Shown here: piece by piece, positions 34,797-43,511 of the stretch
Position numbering within the stretch: position 1 is the stretch's first letter
How the letters are laid out: the number at the start of each line of letters is the position of its first letter
Assembly: GCA_016716365.1 (NCBI GenBank)
Contig: JADJWM010000017.1
Span: 248,001 to 312,000 of the forward strand
From: Chloracidobacterium sp.
GTDB lineage: Bacteria; Acidobacteriota; Blastocatellia; Pyrinomonadales; Pyrinomonadaceae
DNA: 64,000 nucleotides
Direction: 5' to 3'
Position numbers and translations under genes: made by a program
The notes under the pieces: model-generated
The model's input: the letters and a program-made list of their open reading frames with translations, nothing else
Told to the model about the DNA's origin: nothing
Databases searched by the model: none

Positions 34797-35630
34797 TCAA
34801 TGCTTTTTTGTGCAGAAGTTGCGTGAAACTCCTGCAAACCGGTATTCGGAAGGAGTCATCCCGACGTGACGTTTGAAAATATTTGTAAACTGGCTCTGAT
34901 CGTAGAATCCAGAAGAAGCTGAGATCACAGACAAAGGCTTGTCGGAGTGGAGCAATTCCTGCCTTGCAAACTCCAATCGAAGCTGCCGAATATACGTTCC
35001 GACAGGGCAACCATAATGACGGCGAAATTCGCGAGCTAAGTGCGCTGAGTGGACCCCAACAGCTTCTGCAAGAGCCGAGAGCCCAAATGGACTCGAGAAT
35101 CGGTCATGTATAAGATCGCGGGCCGTCGTTAGCCATCGCGGAGGGACCCGCGATTCTCTCGATGAAACACGCGCGGTCGTCGATACCAGTTCCATTATCA
35201 GGCCCTCGACGACCAGTGATGAGAACGGGTCGGACAAGTGGAGCTCGTCACGGATCCTTATGGCGATTCCGGTAAGTCTCGGATTCCTAATGTGTTCGGG
35301 CTTCTCTAAAAGGCCCGAGACCGGCCGAAAAGTGTCAATTCTACACGGAGGAAACTCGATGATCAGAGAATGGGCGCCACCCGGGCCGTATACATCTGCG
35401 TGGTGTTCGCCGGGCGGCTTTATAAGCAGGCTCCCAGGGCCGCTCTCCTGAGGCCGTTTGCCGATCGTTTCCCTGAAAGAACCAGCAAAAGTAACGTTTA
35501 TGTTAGCGTGCTTGTGTTCATGTCGACCCAGCACAAGCGAAGGGCGATGACGCGTTTCGGTGACTATGAACCCTCCCGTTTCCATCCGGGCTAATTGTGT
35601 GCCGGACGATATAGAATCCCACTTATTCAT
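34797..35630 (-). CDS. AraC-family transcriptional regulator
   Basis: Protein of 277 residues from ATG 35630. The N-terminal half is a cupin-like sensing domain (HEHKHANINVTFAGSF, GSLLIKPPGEHHADVYG). The C-terminal half has two helix-turn-helix motifs (FGLSALAEAVGVHSAHLAREFRRHYG and PLSVISASSGFYDQSQFTNIFKRHVGMTPSEYR) characteristic of AraC. Its start codon overlaps the stop of a 30-codon reading frame that could be a leader peptide. Target genes are unknown; the amidohydrolase downstream on the same strand is one option. Confidence 0.88.
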   Translation of the reverse strand: MNKWDSISSGTQLARMETGGFIVTETRHRPSLVLGRHEHKHANINVTFAGSFRETIGKRPQESGPGSLLIKPPGEHHADVYGPGGAHSLIIEFPPCRIDTFRPVSGLLEKPEHIRNPRLTGIAIRIRDELHLSDPFSSLVVEGLIMELVSTTARVSSRESRVPPRWLTTARDLIHDRFSSPFGLSALAEAVGVHSAHLAREFRRHYGCPVGTYIRQLRLEFARQELLHSDKPLSVISASSGFYDQSQFTNIFKRHVGMTPSEYRFAGVSRNFCTKKH

Positions 35631-35715
35631 TTGATTCGGCCTTGTTTGATGAACCGACCCACACCAACGTTGCAAACAGCAGGCCGGCAAGACTGCGGAT
35701 CACTCGTCTATTCAT
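35623..35715 (-). CDS. 30-residue putative leader peptide upstream of the AraC gene
   Basis: An ATG at 35715 opens a 30-codon frame (MNRRVIRSLAGLLFATLVWVG...) whose stop overlaps the AraC start codon. The chain is Arg-rich then hydrophobic, like a signal or membrane peptide. Overlap suggests translational coupling. It could instead be the remnant of a secreted protein gene. Confidence 0.35.
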   Translation of the reverse strand: MNRRVIRSLAGLLFATLVWVGSSNKAESNE

Positions 35716-35770
35716 CGAGATTCAGACGGCCCATCCGAAATTCGTAATAGATGATACCAGTTTATGATGA

Positions 35771-36145
35771 TTAGTCCCCGATCAATTGCCCGTAAACGAT
35801 CCGATGCCCGTCCGGCGTGACGACGCAGAATTCGCGGATGTCCCAGGGCTTGTCCTCGATCGATGAGATCACTTTGGCGCCGCGTTCGGTGAATTCGGCA
35901 TATACCTCATCGACATTTTCGACCAGTACGTGGGCAAAGTACGAATGGTCGCCGGTCTCGCGAGCCCAAAGGGCATCGCTGCACTCGCCCAGCATCACCT
36001 TGAATTCGCCGAACGAAAGCAATTCCCATCCGGGGGCGGTAAAATCGAGATCGAACCCCAATTTTTCTTTAAAATAGGCTGCACTTACCGCAAGGTCCTT
36101 AACGGCAAGTACGTGGCGTGTATGGACAACGTGTCGAACTGTCAT
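35771..36145 (-). CDS. VOC (glyoxalase/bleomycin resistance-like) family protein
   Basis: Protein of 124 residues with the paired beta-alpha-beta-beta-beta modules of the VOC fold (LAVKDLAVSAAYFKEKLGFDLDF, then YFAHVLVENVDEVYAEFTERGAKVISSIEDKPWDIREFCVVTPDGHRIVYGQ). The C-terminal DGHRIVYGQ holds the usual acidic or polar metal ligand position. Ligand and function unknown. A second VOC gene lies 1.2 kb away in the same direction. Confidence 0.85.
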   Translation of the reverse strand: MTVRHVVHTRHVLAVKDLAVSAAYFKEKLGFDLDFTAPGWELLSFGEFKVMLGECSDALWARETGDHSYFAHVLVENVDEVYAEFTERGAKVISSIEDKPWDIREFCVVTPDGHRIVYGQLIGD

Positions 36146-36192
36146 AAATATTCACGGCCCTTAATTTTCTTTCCACCGCGGACTTAGACCGC

Positions 36193-37356
36193 TCAATCGC
36201 CCGTGGCCTGCCGGAACCTCGCCTCGACCTCCGCAATGAATTTGTGGGTCTCGGGATCGTCCGAGGCGGATGACGCTTTGCGTGCCTGTTCGAACCACTT
36301 ACGGGCGAGCTCCAGGTCGTTTTTGTCGAGTGCGAATATTGTTAGCCACGCAGCGGCCTCGGCGACACCCTCACCCAAACCGCCGGGACCAATCTTTACA
36401 TACCTATCGTGCGCTTCTTCCCAGAGCTTCGCCGATTCATCGCGCTTTCCCAACCTATTCTTTACGACTGCCGGATAACGGACCGCGTTCGCATAATCAA
36501 GGGTCTCGTCGGTCGCATGCTGACGATATAACGCGAGCGCTTCGTCGTACATTCGCTCTGCATCCTCAAGCCGCCCGGCATACTCATGGTTGATCCCGAT
36601 GTGCCGCTTTACCCAGGCCTCGTCTAACGGAAGTCCGAGTTCACAATAAAGTGAGGCCGCACGCTCGTAAGCGTCGTTCGAGCCGGTCCTCATAAATGGC
36701 AGTCTTCTCAGCAAGCCGCCAAGTGCCTTCAACGATGCGGCCAAAGCCGCTTTGCTGTCCGACGCCTCGGCATTGGCGACTTCGGTCCGGGCCGCTTCGA
36801 TCTTCTCCTCCAGACCAGCAAGATGTTGGAGCATGTCACCGATCTTCCGCTTCGTATCGGGATCAGGAACATTCTGTTCTTTCCACCATTTGTTATAGCC
36901 GGGATCGACCACGGCCCCGGCCTCTATCAGAGCCTTTACTATTGCAGGGTGTCCGGGCGAATGTTCGTGTAACGCCGACCACATCGCCTGCCCGAATAGC
37001 GTGCCGCCGTACATATTCTCGACCTCTAGCGGTATATTCCGGTCCAGGAGCATCCTGACGGTCTCGAAATGGCCGCCGCTGACGGAGTAGTGCGGGCCGG
37101 AGAGCCCGGTCTTCATCCCGGCGTACGGATCGACCCCGTTGTCGAGCAGGTATTCGGCGGTCTCCGTCCGGCCGAGCATGCAGGCACAGGACAACGCTTC
37201 CGCAAGCAGGTCGGGCACCTGCTCGAATCTGCCTTCGTCATGCCAGTCGACAATCTGACGATCGAAACCGTCAGGGCCGCCAAGAAGTTCCTGAAGCGAG
37301 GTAAAATTGCCCTCGTCCAGATCCCGGAGTGTTTCGGTCCAAGCGTCACTCGTCAT
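36193..37356 (-). CDS. Ankyrin-repeat and TPR-like protein
   Basis: Protein of 387 residues with no signal peptide. The first 160 residues hold ankyrin-like units (LLAEALSCACMLGRTETAEYLLDNGVDP, SVSGGHFETVRMLLDRNIPLEV, HPAIVKALIEAGAVVDPG). A short coiled coil (EEKIEAARTEV) leads to TPR-like helices (YERAASLYCELG, AGRLEDAERMYDEALALYRQ, LARKWFEQARKAS). It likely serves as a cytosolic scaffold. It overlaps the upstream VOC gene by 11 nt, so both belong to one transcript. Confidence 0.8.
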   Translation of the reverse strand: MTSDAWTETLRDLDEGNFTSLQELLGGPDGFDRQIVDWHDEGRFEQVPDLLAEALSCACMLGRTETAEYLLDNGVDPYAGMKTGLSGPHYSVSGGHFETVRMLLDRNIPLEVENMYGGTLFGQAMWSALHEHSPGHPAIVKALIEAGAVVDPGYNKWWKEQNVPDPDTKRKIGDMLQHLAGLEEKIEAARTEVANAEASDSKAALAASLKALGGLLRRLPFMRTGSNDAYERAASLYCELGLPLDEAWVKRHIGINHEYAGRLEDAERMYDEALALYRQHATDETLDYANAVRYPAVVKNRLGKRDESAKLWEEAHDRYVKIGPGGLGEGVAEAAAWLTIFALDKNDLELARKWFEQARKASSASDDPETHKFIAEVEARFRQATGD

Positions 37357-37750
37357 CGATACTCCGTTGAAAACAAAGGTTGTAGCCGTCCGGGTCGGTC
37401 ACGGAAAGCTGCCGCATTCCATAGGACGTATTGAACGGCGCCTTTGGAGTCAAACCTTTCGAGGTCAGGTAGTTGTATACGGCATCCGGGTCGCCGCCGA
37501 AAAACAACGAGGTATCGCTATGCCATCGGACGCGCTCGGGCGGGCATTCGGGCGGCACGTGCCCGGGCTCGTACTGGTCGTTGAGCATCAGGTTGATGCC
37601 GTCGCGACCGATCCAGACCCAGCTAGCGTCATCGCCACCACCCGAATCCATTTGAACCTCAAAACCAAGCAGGTCGCGATAGAATGCAAGCGATCGCCGC
37701 ATACTGAAAACCTGGATCAGCGGCGTCATGCCGTCGATGCTTATCGTCAT
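37346..37750 (-). CDS. VOC family protein, second copy
   Basis: Protein of 134 residues. The VOC pattern is clear: TPLIQVFSMRRSLAFYRDLLGFEVQM, DGINLMLNDQY, then DAVYNYLTSKGLTPKAPFNTSYGMRQLSVTDPDGYNLCFQ. DPDGYNLCFQ ends with the metal-ligand-like region. It precedes the ankyrin/TPR gene, with which it overlaps by 11 nt. The substrate is not predictable. Confidence 0.87.
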   Translation of the reverse strand: MTISIDGMTPLIQVFSMRRSLAFYRDLLGFEVQMDSGGGDDASWVWIGRDGINLMLNDQYEPGHVPPECPPERVRWHSDTSLFFGGDPDAVYNYLTSKGLTPKAPFNTSYGMRQLSVTDPDGYNLCFQRSIDDE

Positions 37751-37804
37751 AGGCCGGTCCTCCCTTTTGGTCGAATACGCCGGACCTGTATGTAAGGTTC
37801 CAGA

Positions 37805-39400
37805 TCATCGAGCTGCCGCCAGCGAAAAGAGCATATCGACGTAGAACTTCTCGGTGTCGGCCAGGCCCGCGACCTTTGAACCGGACTTTGGCTCGATGAC
37901 CATGTATTCGTTGGGCGCGTGGGCACCGGAACCGTGGCCCAACCCGCCGGCGACGAGCGGCAGTTTGAGCGTGTCGGTAAAAACGTAGTATGGCGCGCTA
38001 CCGGCAAGCCGCGGTGCCACACTCGGCGTGAATCCGTACTTGCGGTACGTTCCGATCATCGAACGAACAAGCGGAGCCTCGACCGACGTTTGGGCCGGCG
38101 GATACCCGCTGATCTTTCGAATTATGATGTCCGAGAATCCATGCTTGTCCAGATGTGCGCGGATGAGCCGGAGGGCCTCGTCAGGTGTCTGGTTTGGGAC
38201 CAGCCGGGAATCGATCTTTGCCGTCGCGATATGCGGAAGGATCGTCTTGACGCCCGGGCCGGTATATCCGCTCCACATCCCGTTTATGTTCAGCGTCGTG
38301 TCGAAAAGATACCGCATTATCGTGTCGCGTCCGGTCAGGCCGTCCACCCAGCGGTCGACGCCCAGCCCCTGCCGCATCATTGCCTCGCGGGTCGCCCACG
38401 ACGACATCATTCCGTTAACAAGCCGCTCCTCTTCCTGTGACGGTTTGCGGATCGGGGAATAGTAGCCGTCCACCATGATCGTGTTTCCGTCGGGCGAGGT
38501 CAGCGAAGCGAGTGCCTGTGTCAACCGCCAGGCGGGCGAGTCCGTGATCGCCTTGAGCGAGCCGTGAACCTCAGCGGTCTTAGGGCCGCCGCGTTCGTTT
38601 CCCCGGGCCTCGAGCTCAAAATAGACGATGCCTTTTACGCCCAGCGTCATCCCAACGGAGCCATCGCCTCCCTGGCCGTTCATCGGGAAAAGTACGCCGC
38701 TTGCCGTCTTCAGACGGTCTTTGAATTTTTCGATCAGTTCGGGGTAATGCGGCGAACCGAGTTCCTCTTCGCCTTCCGCCAACACCATCAGGTTAACCGG
38801 CATCCCCTCGCCGCTCTTGATGATCGCCTCGACGGCGTTAAGGAACGCCCGCTCGGGGCCCTTTTGATTTGTGGCCCCGCGGGCCATCAACACCTTGCCA
38901 AGGGGATGATCGACGATGGCGCCGTCGAAAGCCGACACATTCCAGCCGGTCGGCTCGACGGGCTGCACGTCGTACATCATATAAACGGCGAGCGTTTTAG
39001 CGGCACCCGCATCGTAGTATCCCCAAACTCCCGGATGTCCGGTCGTCGGGACAACTTCGGCCTCCTTAAACCCGAGAGCCTTCAGGTCGTCGCGCAGCAT
39101 CGCGGCCATTTGCTGCACGCCGTCGTTCTGAGCGCTGATCGACCGCTGGCGGACCCACCTCTGAAGATTCGCCGTGTGCGCCGCAAGGTTTGCGTCGATG
39201 TATGCGTAGGCTTTTGAATGACTTCCGCTATATGCAGGAACCGCGGCCGCGTCGAAACTTTCCGAAGTGGTCTGCGGAAAGCTGGGCCGCCGCCCGGCGT
39301 TCTGGGCGGTCAGTGTCGAATTCAGTGAGGCGAATACAAGGACGCTTGCCGCGATGAAAACAGCAAATCCTTTACGGTTCTTACGGGTGCAAAGAGTCAT
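37805..39400 (-). CDS. Secreted M20-like peptidase with altered metal ligands
   Basis: Protein of 531 residues with an N-terminal signal (KGFAVFIAASVLVFASLNSTLTAQ). The fold-level signature of M20 peptidases is present: LAVYMMYDVQPVEP, GATNQKGPERAF, LAEGEEELGSP and the C-terminal GGLGHGSGAHAPNEY. In the usual family the first two read H-x-D and G-x-x-D-x-K-G; here Met replaces the His ligand and Asn the bridging Asp, while the catalytic Glu pair and final His remain. It may belong to a divergent clade with another metal use. Probably a periplasmic dipeptidase, substrate unknown. Confidence 0.8.
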   Translation of the reverse strand: MTLCTRKNRKGFAVFIAASVLVFASLNSTLTAQNAGRRPSFPQTTSESFDAAAVPAYSGSHSKAYAYIDANLAAHTANLQRWVRQRSISAQNDGVQQMAAMLRDDLKALGFKEAEVVPTTGHPGVWGYYDAGAAKTLAVYMMYDVQPVEPTGWNVSAFDGAIVDHPLGKVLMARGATNQKGPERAFLNAVEAIIKSGEGMPVNLMVLAEGEEELGSPHYPELIEKFKDRLKTASGVLFPMNGQGGDGSVGMTLGVKGIVYFELEARGNERGGPKTAEVHGSLKAITDSPAWRLTQALASLTSPDGNTIMVDGYYSPIRKPSQEEERLVNGMMSSWATREAMMRQGLGVDRWVDGLTGRDTIMRYLFDTTLNINGMWSGYTGPGVKTILPHIATAKIDSRLVPNQTPDEALRLIRAHLDKHGFSDIIIRKISGYPPAQTSVEAPLVRSMIGTYRKYGFTPSVAPRLAGSAPYYVFTDTLKLPLVAGGLGHGSGAHAPNEYMVIEPKSGSKVAGLADTEKFYVDMLFSLAAAR

Positions 39401-39490
39401 TTCAGGTTCTCCCGGTCAAAAAAGGTTTGTCGGATATTTTATCGTCTCTTGCTGCAACCAACGCCACAGCTTCCGCGTCCGGCGGCGCAT

Positions 39491-40261
39491 TCATCGGACG
39501 GTCACGGACAACGTGAAGCGAGACGGATCGCTGCAGTTGTTCGTTACGTAAAGAAAGCTGTCGCCCTGACGCGTCGCAAAGCCGGTGCTCGATCCGCCTC
39601 CGCGGAACGTGACGCACCCGCCGGGCGAACTAACGCTTGCCGAGAGATACTGCCCGTTCAGCGTGCGAAGGACAAAACTCCGCTGCCTGGCGACAGTGCT
39701 CGAAACGGTGTGGCCGACGCTTCCGCGCCGGAATGTAATGCGTGTCGTGCCGGGATCGTTGAAGCGGGGTGGCGGCCGGGGTGTCGCCGGCGGCCTCTGC
39801 TTTTCTTCTTCCAGGCGTCGGCGTTCTTCCTCAAGCCGTTTTCGCTCGCGATCAAGCTCGTCCTGCTGGCGCTTCAGATCATCTGCATTAATATCCGTAT
39901 TCGACGCGATGGTCGGGGACGGGCTCGGCAACGGGGTTGCCGTCGAGACGGGCGTAGGCGTAACGCTCGCCAGATTCGAACCGTTGTTATTGTTCGTGTT
40001 CGAAGCGGTCGGCACTGGCCAAAATACCCAGGCCGCAATTCCGGCAAGCACGAGAAAGCCGAAGAACAATACGGCCAACACCGCAAGCACTTTCAACCAT
40101 AGACCGCTGCCTGTCTGTGAGGCGGTTGCGGAGCGGTCCCCCGATCTAACTACTGTGGGCCGGTCCTGATCCTCAAGAAGCCCGATCAAGGGCGTCCCGT
40201 CCGACAAGCAAAAGCTCAGGTCGTCCGTATAGACGTGACTGCATTGCGGGCACCGTTTCAT
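39491..40261 (-). CDS. Zinc-ribbon membrane-anchored protein with C-terminal beta domain
   Basis: Protein of 256 residues. It opens with a zinc ribbon (KRCPQCSHVYTDDLSFCLSDGTPL), followed by a single membrane helix (VLAVLAVLFFGFLVLAGIAAWVFW), a Ser/Thr/Pro linker (TPTPVSTATPLPSPSPT), a charged coiled coil (about residues 125-165, QDELDRERKRLEEERRRLEEEK) and a C-terminal beta-rich domain of about 80 residues outside the membrane. The zinc-ribbon start is common in Acidobacteriota membrane proteins. Role unknown. Confidence 0.78.
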   Translation of the reverse strand: MKRCPQCSHVYTDDLSFCLSDGTPLIGLLEDQDRPTVVRSGDRSATASQTGSGLWLKVLAVLAVLFFGFLVLAGIAAWVFWPVPTASNTNNNNGSNLASVTPTPVSTATPLPSPSPTIASNTDINADDLKRQQDELDRERKRLEEERRRLEEEKQRPPATPRPPPRFNDPGTTRITFRRGSVGHTVSSTVARQRSFVLRTLNGQYLSASVSSPGGCVTFRGGGSSTGFATRQGDSFLYVTNNCSDPSRFTLSVTVR

Positions 40262-40368
40262 AGCGGCTCGGGCGGCGACAGAAAAAGAATTTGCCGGTAA
40301 TCTTACTACCTATCGCGAAGAATGTCGCGTGGACACCTGGCCGGATCGAGGTTAACGGGCGGAAAAGG

Positions 40369-41520
40369 TCAGCTTGTATAAAGCGGGATCGAAAAGGTGA
40401 AGGCGGCACCTTTCCCTATGCCTTCGCTTTCGGCACGCACGGAGCCGCCGTGCATTTCGACAATACTCTGTACGATAGCCAATCCGAGGCCAAGCCCCCC
40501 TTTTCGGTTTGTCGTATCGGTGTGGGCCTGTTTATAACGGTCAAAGACATGGGGCAAGAAATCAGGGCCGATGCCTTCGCCCGAATCCCTGACGGTTACG
40601 TGTCCAAAACCGTTATCGACGGCCAATTCGACGGTGATCGAACCCCCGTCAGGCGTGAACTTCAAGGCATTTGCCAGCAAATTGTTGAGGACCTGCTGGA
40701 TCCGAATTGGATCGACAAAGACCTTTGCAGGTTCCTGAGATATCCGCGAATCGATGGTGATCGACCTCTCGTCCGCAGTGGGCCTGATTGCGTCGATCGG
40801 CGGTTTTACCACTTCAGCAAATCCAACCGGGACCTTTGAGAGCCGCAGCGTGCCATTAACGATGCGGGTGACATCCAGGAGGTCCTCGACGAATTTGGTC
40901 TGCATCACGGCGCTCCGTTCGATGGCATCGACTGCTTTCTCAAAGACCTCATCATTGTTCCTGATGCTTCGCAGGAGCCGGGCCCAGCCAAGCATCACAT
41001 TCAGCGGTGTTCTGAGTTCGTGCGAAAGAACGGCGAGAAACTCATCCTTTGCCCGGTTGGCTTCTTCGGCGATCCGTCGCGCCTCCAGTTCACGGGAATA
41101 CTGAAGACGCTCTTCTTCGGCCCGTCGATGCTGGATAGCGTATCGGATCGACCTCTCAAGATCGGGGGCCTGGAGCCGCCCTTTGACGAGATAGTCGGCC
41201 GCTCCGGCCCTCAGGGCCATCTCGTCGATCTCGCGGTCGCCCTGCCCCGTGAGGATTATCATCGGGCACGAATAACCGGCCGAACGCAGTTCGCCGATCA
41301 AGTCCAGGCCGTTCTTCTCACCGAGCCGATAGTCGATCAGGCAGACATCGAACTCTCCGCAACCGGCCCGATCGACGGCCTCGTCGAAGGTCCGCACCCA
41401 CGTGATCTCATAGCGCCCCCGAGATATCTCATCAAACAAACCGCGGGCGAGGACATAATCGTCCTCGTCATCCTCGACCATCAGGACGCGGGTTTTGCCA
41501 TTGGTCCCTATTTCATTCAT
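40369..41520 (-). CDS. Receiver-kinase hybrid (response regulator fused to histidine kinase)
   Basis: Protein of 383 residues from ATG 41520. A receiver domain (VLMVEDDEDDYVLARGLF, CLIDYRLGEKNGLDLI with the phospho-Asp, LTGQGDREID) precedes a short coiled coil and a HisKA/HATPase pair (LAVLSHELRTPLNVMLGWARLL; NLLANALKFTPDGG; KGGLGLGLAIVQ). It is the third gene of a run kinase, receiver, hybrid on the minus strand, 13 nt after the single receiver gene, a layout common for phytochrome-type or CHASE3-type phosphorelays. Confidence 0.9.
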   Translation of the reverse strand: MNEIGTNGKTRVLMVEDDEDDYVLARGLFDEISRGRYEITWVRTFDEAVDRAGCGEFDVCLIDYRLGEKNGLDLIGELRSAGYSCPMIILTGQGDREIDEMALRAGAADYLVKGRLQAPDLERSIRYAIQHRRAEEERLQYSRELEARRIAEEANRAKDEFLAVLSHELRTPLNVMLGWARLLRSIRNNDEVFEKAVDAIERSAVMQTKFVEDLLDVTRIVNGTLRLSKVPVGFAEVVKPPIDAIRPTADERSITIDSRISQEPAKVFVDPIRIQQVLNNLLANALKFTPDGGSITVELAVDNGFGHVTVRDSGEGIGPDFLPHVFDRYKQAHTDTTNRKGGLGLGLAIVQSIVEMHGGSVRAESEGIGKGAAFTFSIPLYTS

Positions 41521-41533
41521 TGATCGCAAGGCC

Positions 41534-41977
41534 CTAGTCCGGCAGTTCGACAAACTCGACCCAATAGTCGCCTATCGTCTTCATCAGCTCAACAAGTCGG
41601 TCAAAGGTCACCGGCTTCGTTATAAAGGAATTGGCACCCAGCTCGTAGCTTCTGTATATGTCCTCTTCGGCCTTTGAAGTGGTCATCACGACTATCGGGA
41701 TCCGGCGCAGCTCCGGATAGGCCTTTATCTCCTTAAGGGCTTCCCGACCGTCCTTCTTCGGCATGTTCAGATCGAGGAGGATCAGTCCCGGTTTTGGCGA
41801 TGCGCCTTCGGCAGCGAAGCGGCCGCGATGCAGAAGATAATCCAGCAATTCCTCACCGTCCTCGACGAATCGCAGGTCATTCACCACCCGGCTTTCCTCG
41901 AGGGCCTCTTTTGTCATCATCCTGTCGTCGGCATCGTCGTCCGCCATCAGGATAACGACTGGTTTCTTATTAGTCAT
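41534..41977 (-). CDS. Single-domain response regulator (Rcp1-like)
   Basis: Protein of 147 residues from ATG 41977. It is a stand-alone receiver with the acidic pair in LMADDDADDRMM, the phospho-Asp in LILLDLNMPKKDGREAL, VVMTTSKAEEDI and the Lys in FITKPVTF, characteristic of cyanobacterial Rcp1-type partners of sensor kinases. The start overlaps the stop of the CHASE3 kinase by 4 nt. It probably passes phosphate between that kinase and the downstream hybrid. Confidence 0.9.
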   Translation of the reverse strand: MTNKKPVVILMADDDADDRMMTKEALEESRVVNDLRFVEDGEELLDYLLHRGRFAAEGASPKPGLILLDLNMPKKDGREALKEIKAYPELRRIPIVVMTTSKAEEDIYRSYELGANSFITKPVTFDRLVELMKTIGDYWVEFVELPD

Positions 41978-43431
41978 TCGACATCTCCGTTCGTGTCCGG
42001 ACCCTGCTTTAACGGCAGAGTTACAATAAACGTGGCGCCCGCCTCCGGGCGGCTTTCTGCGGTGATCGACCCACCATGACGTTCGACTATCTTGCGGCAA
42101 ACAGCCAGTCCGATGCCGGTGCCGGCATACGAATTTCGCCCATGCAGTCTTTGGAACGGGGTGAAGATACGGTCCAGATACTTCTCATCGAATCCGATAC
42201 CGTTATCTTTTACCCTTACGATACCCAGTTCGCGGACATTCTTGCCTTGTGAACTTCGGCTGAAGGAAATTTCCACCGCCGGGGCTTGGCCGGGCTTGTG
42301 AAACTTGAGAGCGTTGCCGATCAGGTTCTGAAACAATTGTCGCATCTGGACCGGGTCGGCATCAAGGGTAGGAAGTTCGCCGAACTCGACCCGGCCCCCG
42401 CTTTCCTGAAGAGAGATCTCGAGGTCTCCGACGACATCGTTGACGATCTCGTTGAGGTCGGTCGGCTCGAAGGGCTGCGCTTTCGTGGTCACGCGAGAGA
42501 ACGTGAGCAGGTCATTGATCAGGGTGTGCATGCGGGCGGCCGCTTGCTTCATCCTTTCGATATAGTCGCCGGCCTCTTCCGGGAGGCTTGCCGCGTGCTT
42601 GGTCTTGAGGCGGTCGCTGAATGCCTGGATCTTCCGAAGCGGCTCCTGCAGGTCATGAGAAGCGACGTAGGCGAAATCCTGAAGCTCCCGATTGCTCCGT
42701 TCGAGTTCGGTATTCAGATCCGCGAGCTCGAGCGTACGTTCCTTTACCCGTTCCTCGAGCTTGTCGTGGGCCTGCTGGAGGAGTTCGGCCGCTCGTTTGC
42801 GCTCGGCGAGATCGCGAATGAAAAGGTAATAGACCAATCCAAGAAGGCCGAGAACGAGGGCATTCGCGGCAACAAAAGTAAGAACGGCGTTTTGGGCGCT
42901 TTGCCGCGACTCTTCCGTTCGGATCGAAAGCAGGCGTTCTTCTTCGGAGTTGATCTCAGCGGCGAGCCGCCGCACCTCGGCCATCTGCAGCTGGCCGCGG
43001 CCGAACAAACCCGAGCGCATCACGGTTTCGACGTCGCCAACACTTCGTATCTCTATGACGCGAGACAATGTATCCAATCGTTGAAGGCTTACCTGTTCAA
43101 GAGCAGCGGCCCGTTGCGCCTGGGTGGGATTGTCGGAAGTGAGTTCTACCAAGCGGGCATTCTGCTCGCTCCGTTGTTTGCGAGCCGAATCGAAGGATTC
43201 TATGAATCTTTGCTCACCCGAAACAATGTAACCGCGCTGGGCCGATTCAGCCTCGGTCAGGTGATAAATGGCGGAGCCGATTGTTTCGATCACCTGCATC
43301 GTGTGAACAACTTTAGAGTTGTTCTCGACGAGTTTTTCGGTCGCCTGAAAGGAGACCGCCGCATTGACGATCAGCAAGATTATCGCGACCGCGAACGCCG
43401 CGGCGAGACGCTTTCCGATCATTGAGGCCAT
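41974..43431 (-). CDS. CHASE3-domain histidine kinase
   Basis: Membrane kinase of 485 residues. An N-terminal helix (LAAAFAVAIILLIVNAAVSF) and a second helix near residue 185 flank a periplasmic CHASE3 four-helix domain (IYHLTEAESAQRGYIVSGEQRFIESF). A long coiled coil (ERKRAAELLQQAHDKLEERVKERTLELADLN) leads to the HisKA box (FAYVASHDLQEPLRKIQAFSDRL) and the HATPase (NLIGNALKFHKP, NGIGFDEKYLDRIF, GTGIGLAVCRKI). SHDLQEP is typical of Rcp1-associated kinases. It heads the three-gene signalling operon. Confidence 0.92.
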   Translation of the reverse strand: MASMIGKRLAAAFAVAIILLIVNAAVSFQATEKLVENNSKVVHTMQVIETIGSAIYHLTEAESAQRGYIVSGEQRFIESFDSARKQRSEQNARLVELTSDNPTQAQRAAALEQVSLQRLDTLSRVIEIRSVGDVETVMRSGLFGRGQLQMAEVRRLAAEINSEEERLLSIRTEESRQSAQNAVLTFVAANALVLGLLGLVYYLFIRDLAERKRAAELLQQAHDKLEERVKERTLELADLNTELERSNRELQDFAYVASHDLQEPLRKIQAFSDRLKTKHAASLPEEAGDYIERMKQAAARMHTLINDLLTFSRVTTKAQPFEPTDLNEIVNDVVGDLEISLQESGGRVEFGELPTLDADPVQMRQLFQNLIGNALKFHKPGQAPAVEISFSRSSQGKNVRELGIVRVKDNGIGFDEKYLDRIFTPFQRLHGRNSYAGTGIGLAVCRKIVERHGGSITAESRPEAGATFIVTLPLKQGPDTNGDVE

Positions 43432-43511
43432 GACGGTATTCTGTCAGAACGCGAATGATTTCGCCAGAAGTGCCAAGTCGGCGCCGTCCAATTTATGGGA
43501 GCACGGACGCT

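Noticed and set aside
42286..43425. 379-codon + frame opposite the CHASE3 kinase
   Set aside because: Antisense to clear HisKA/HATPase motifs and without recognisable domains.
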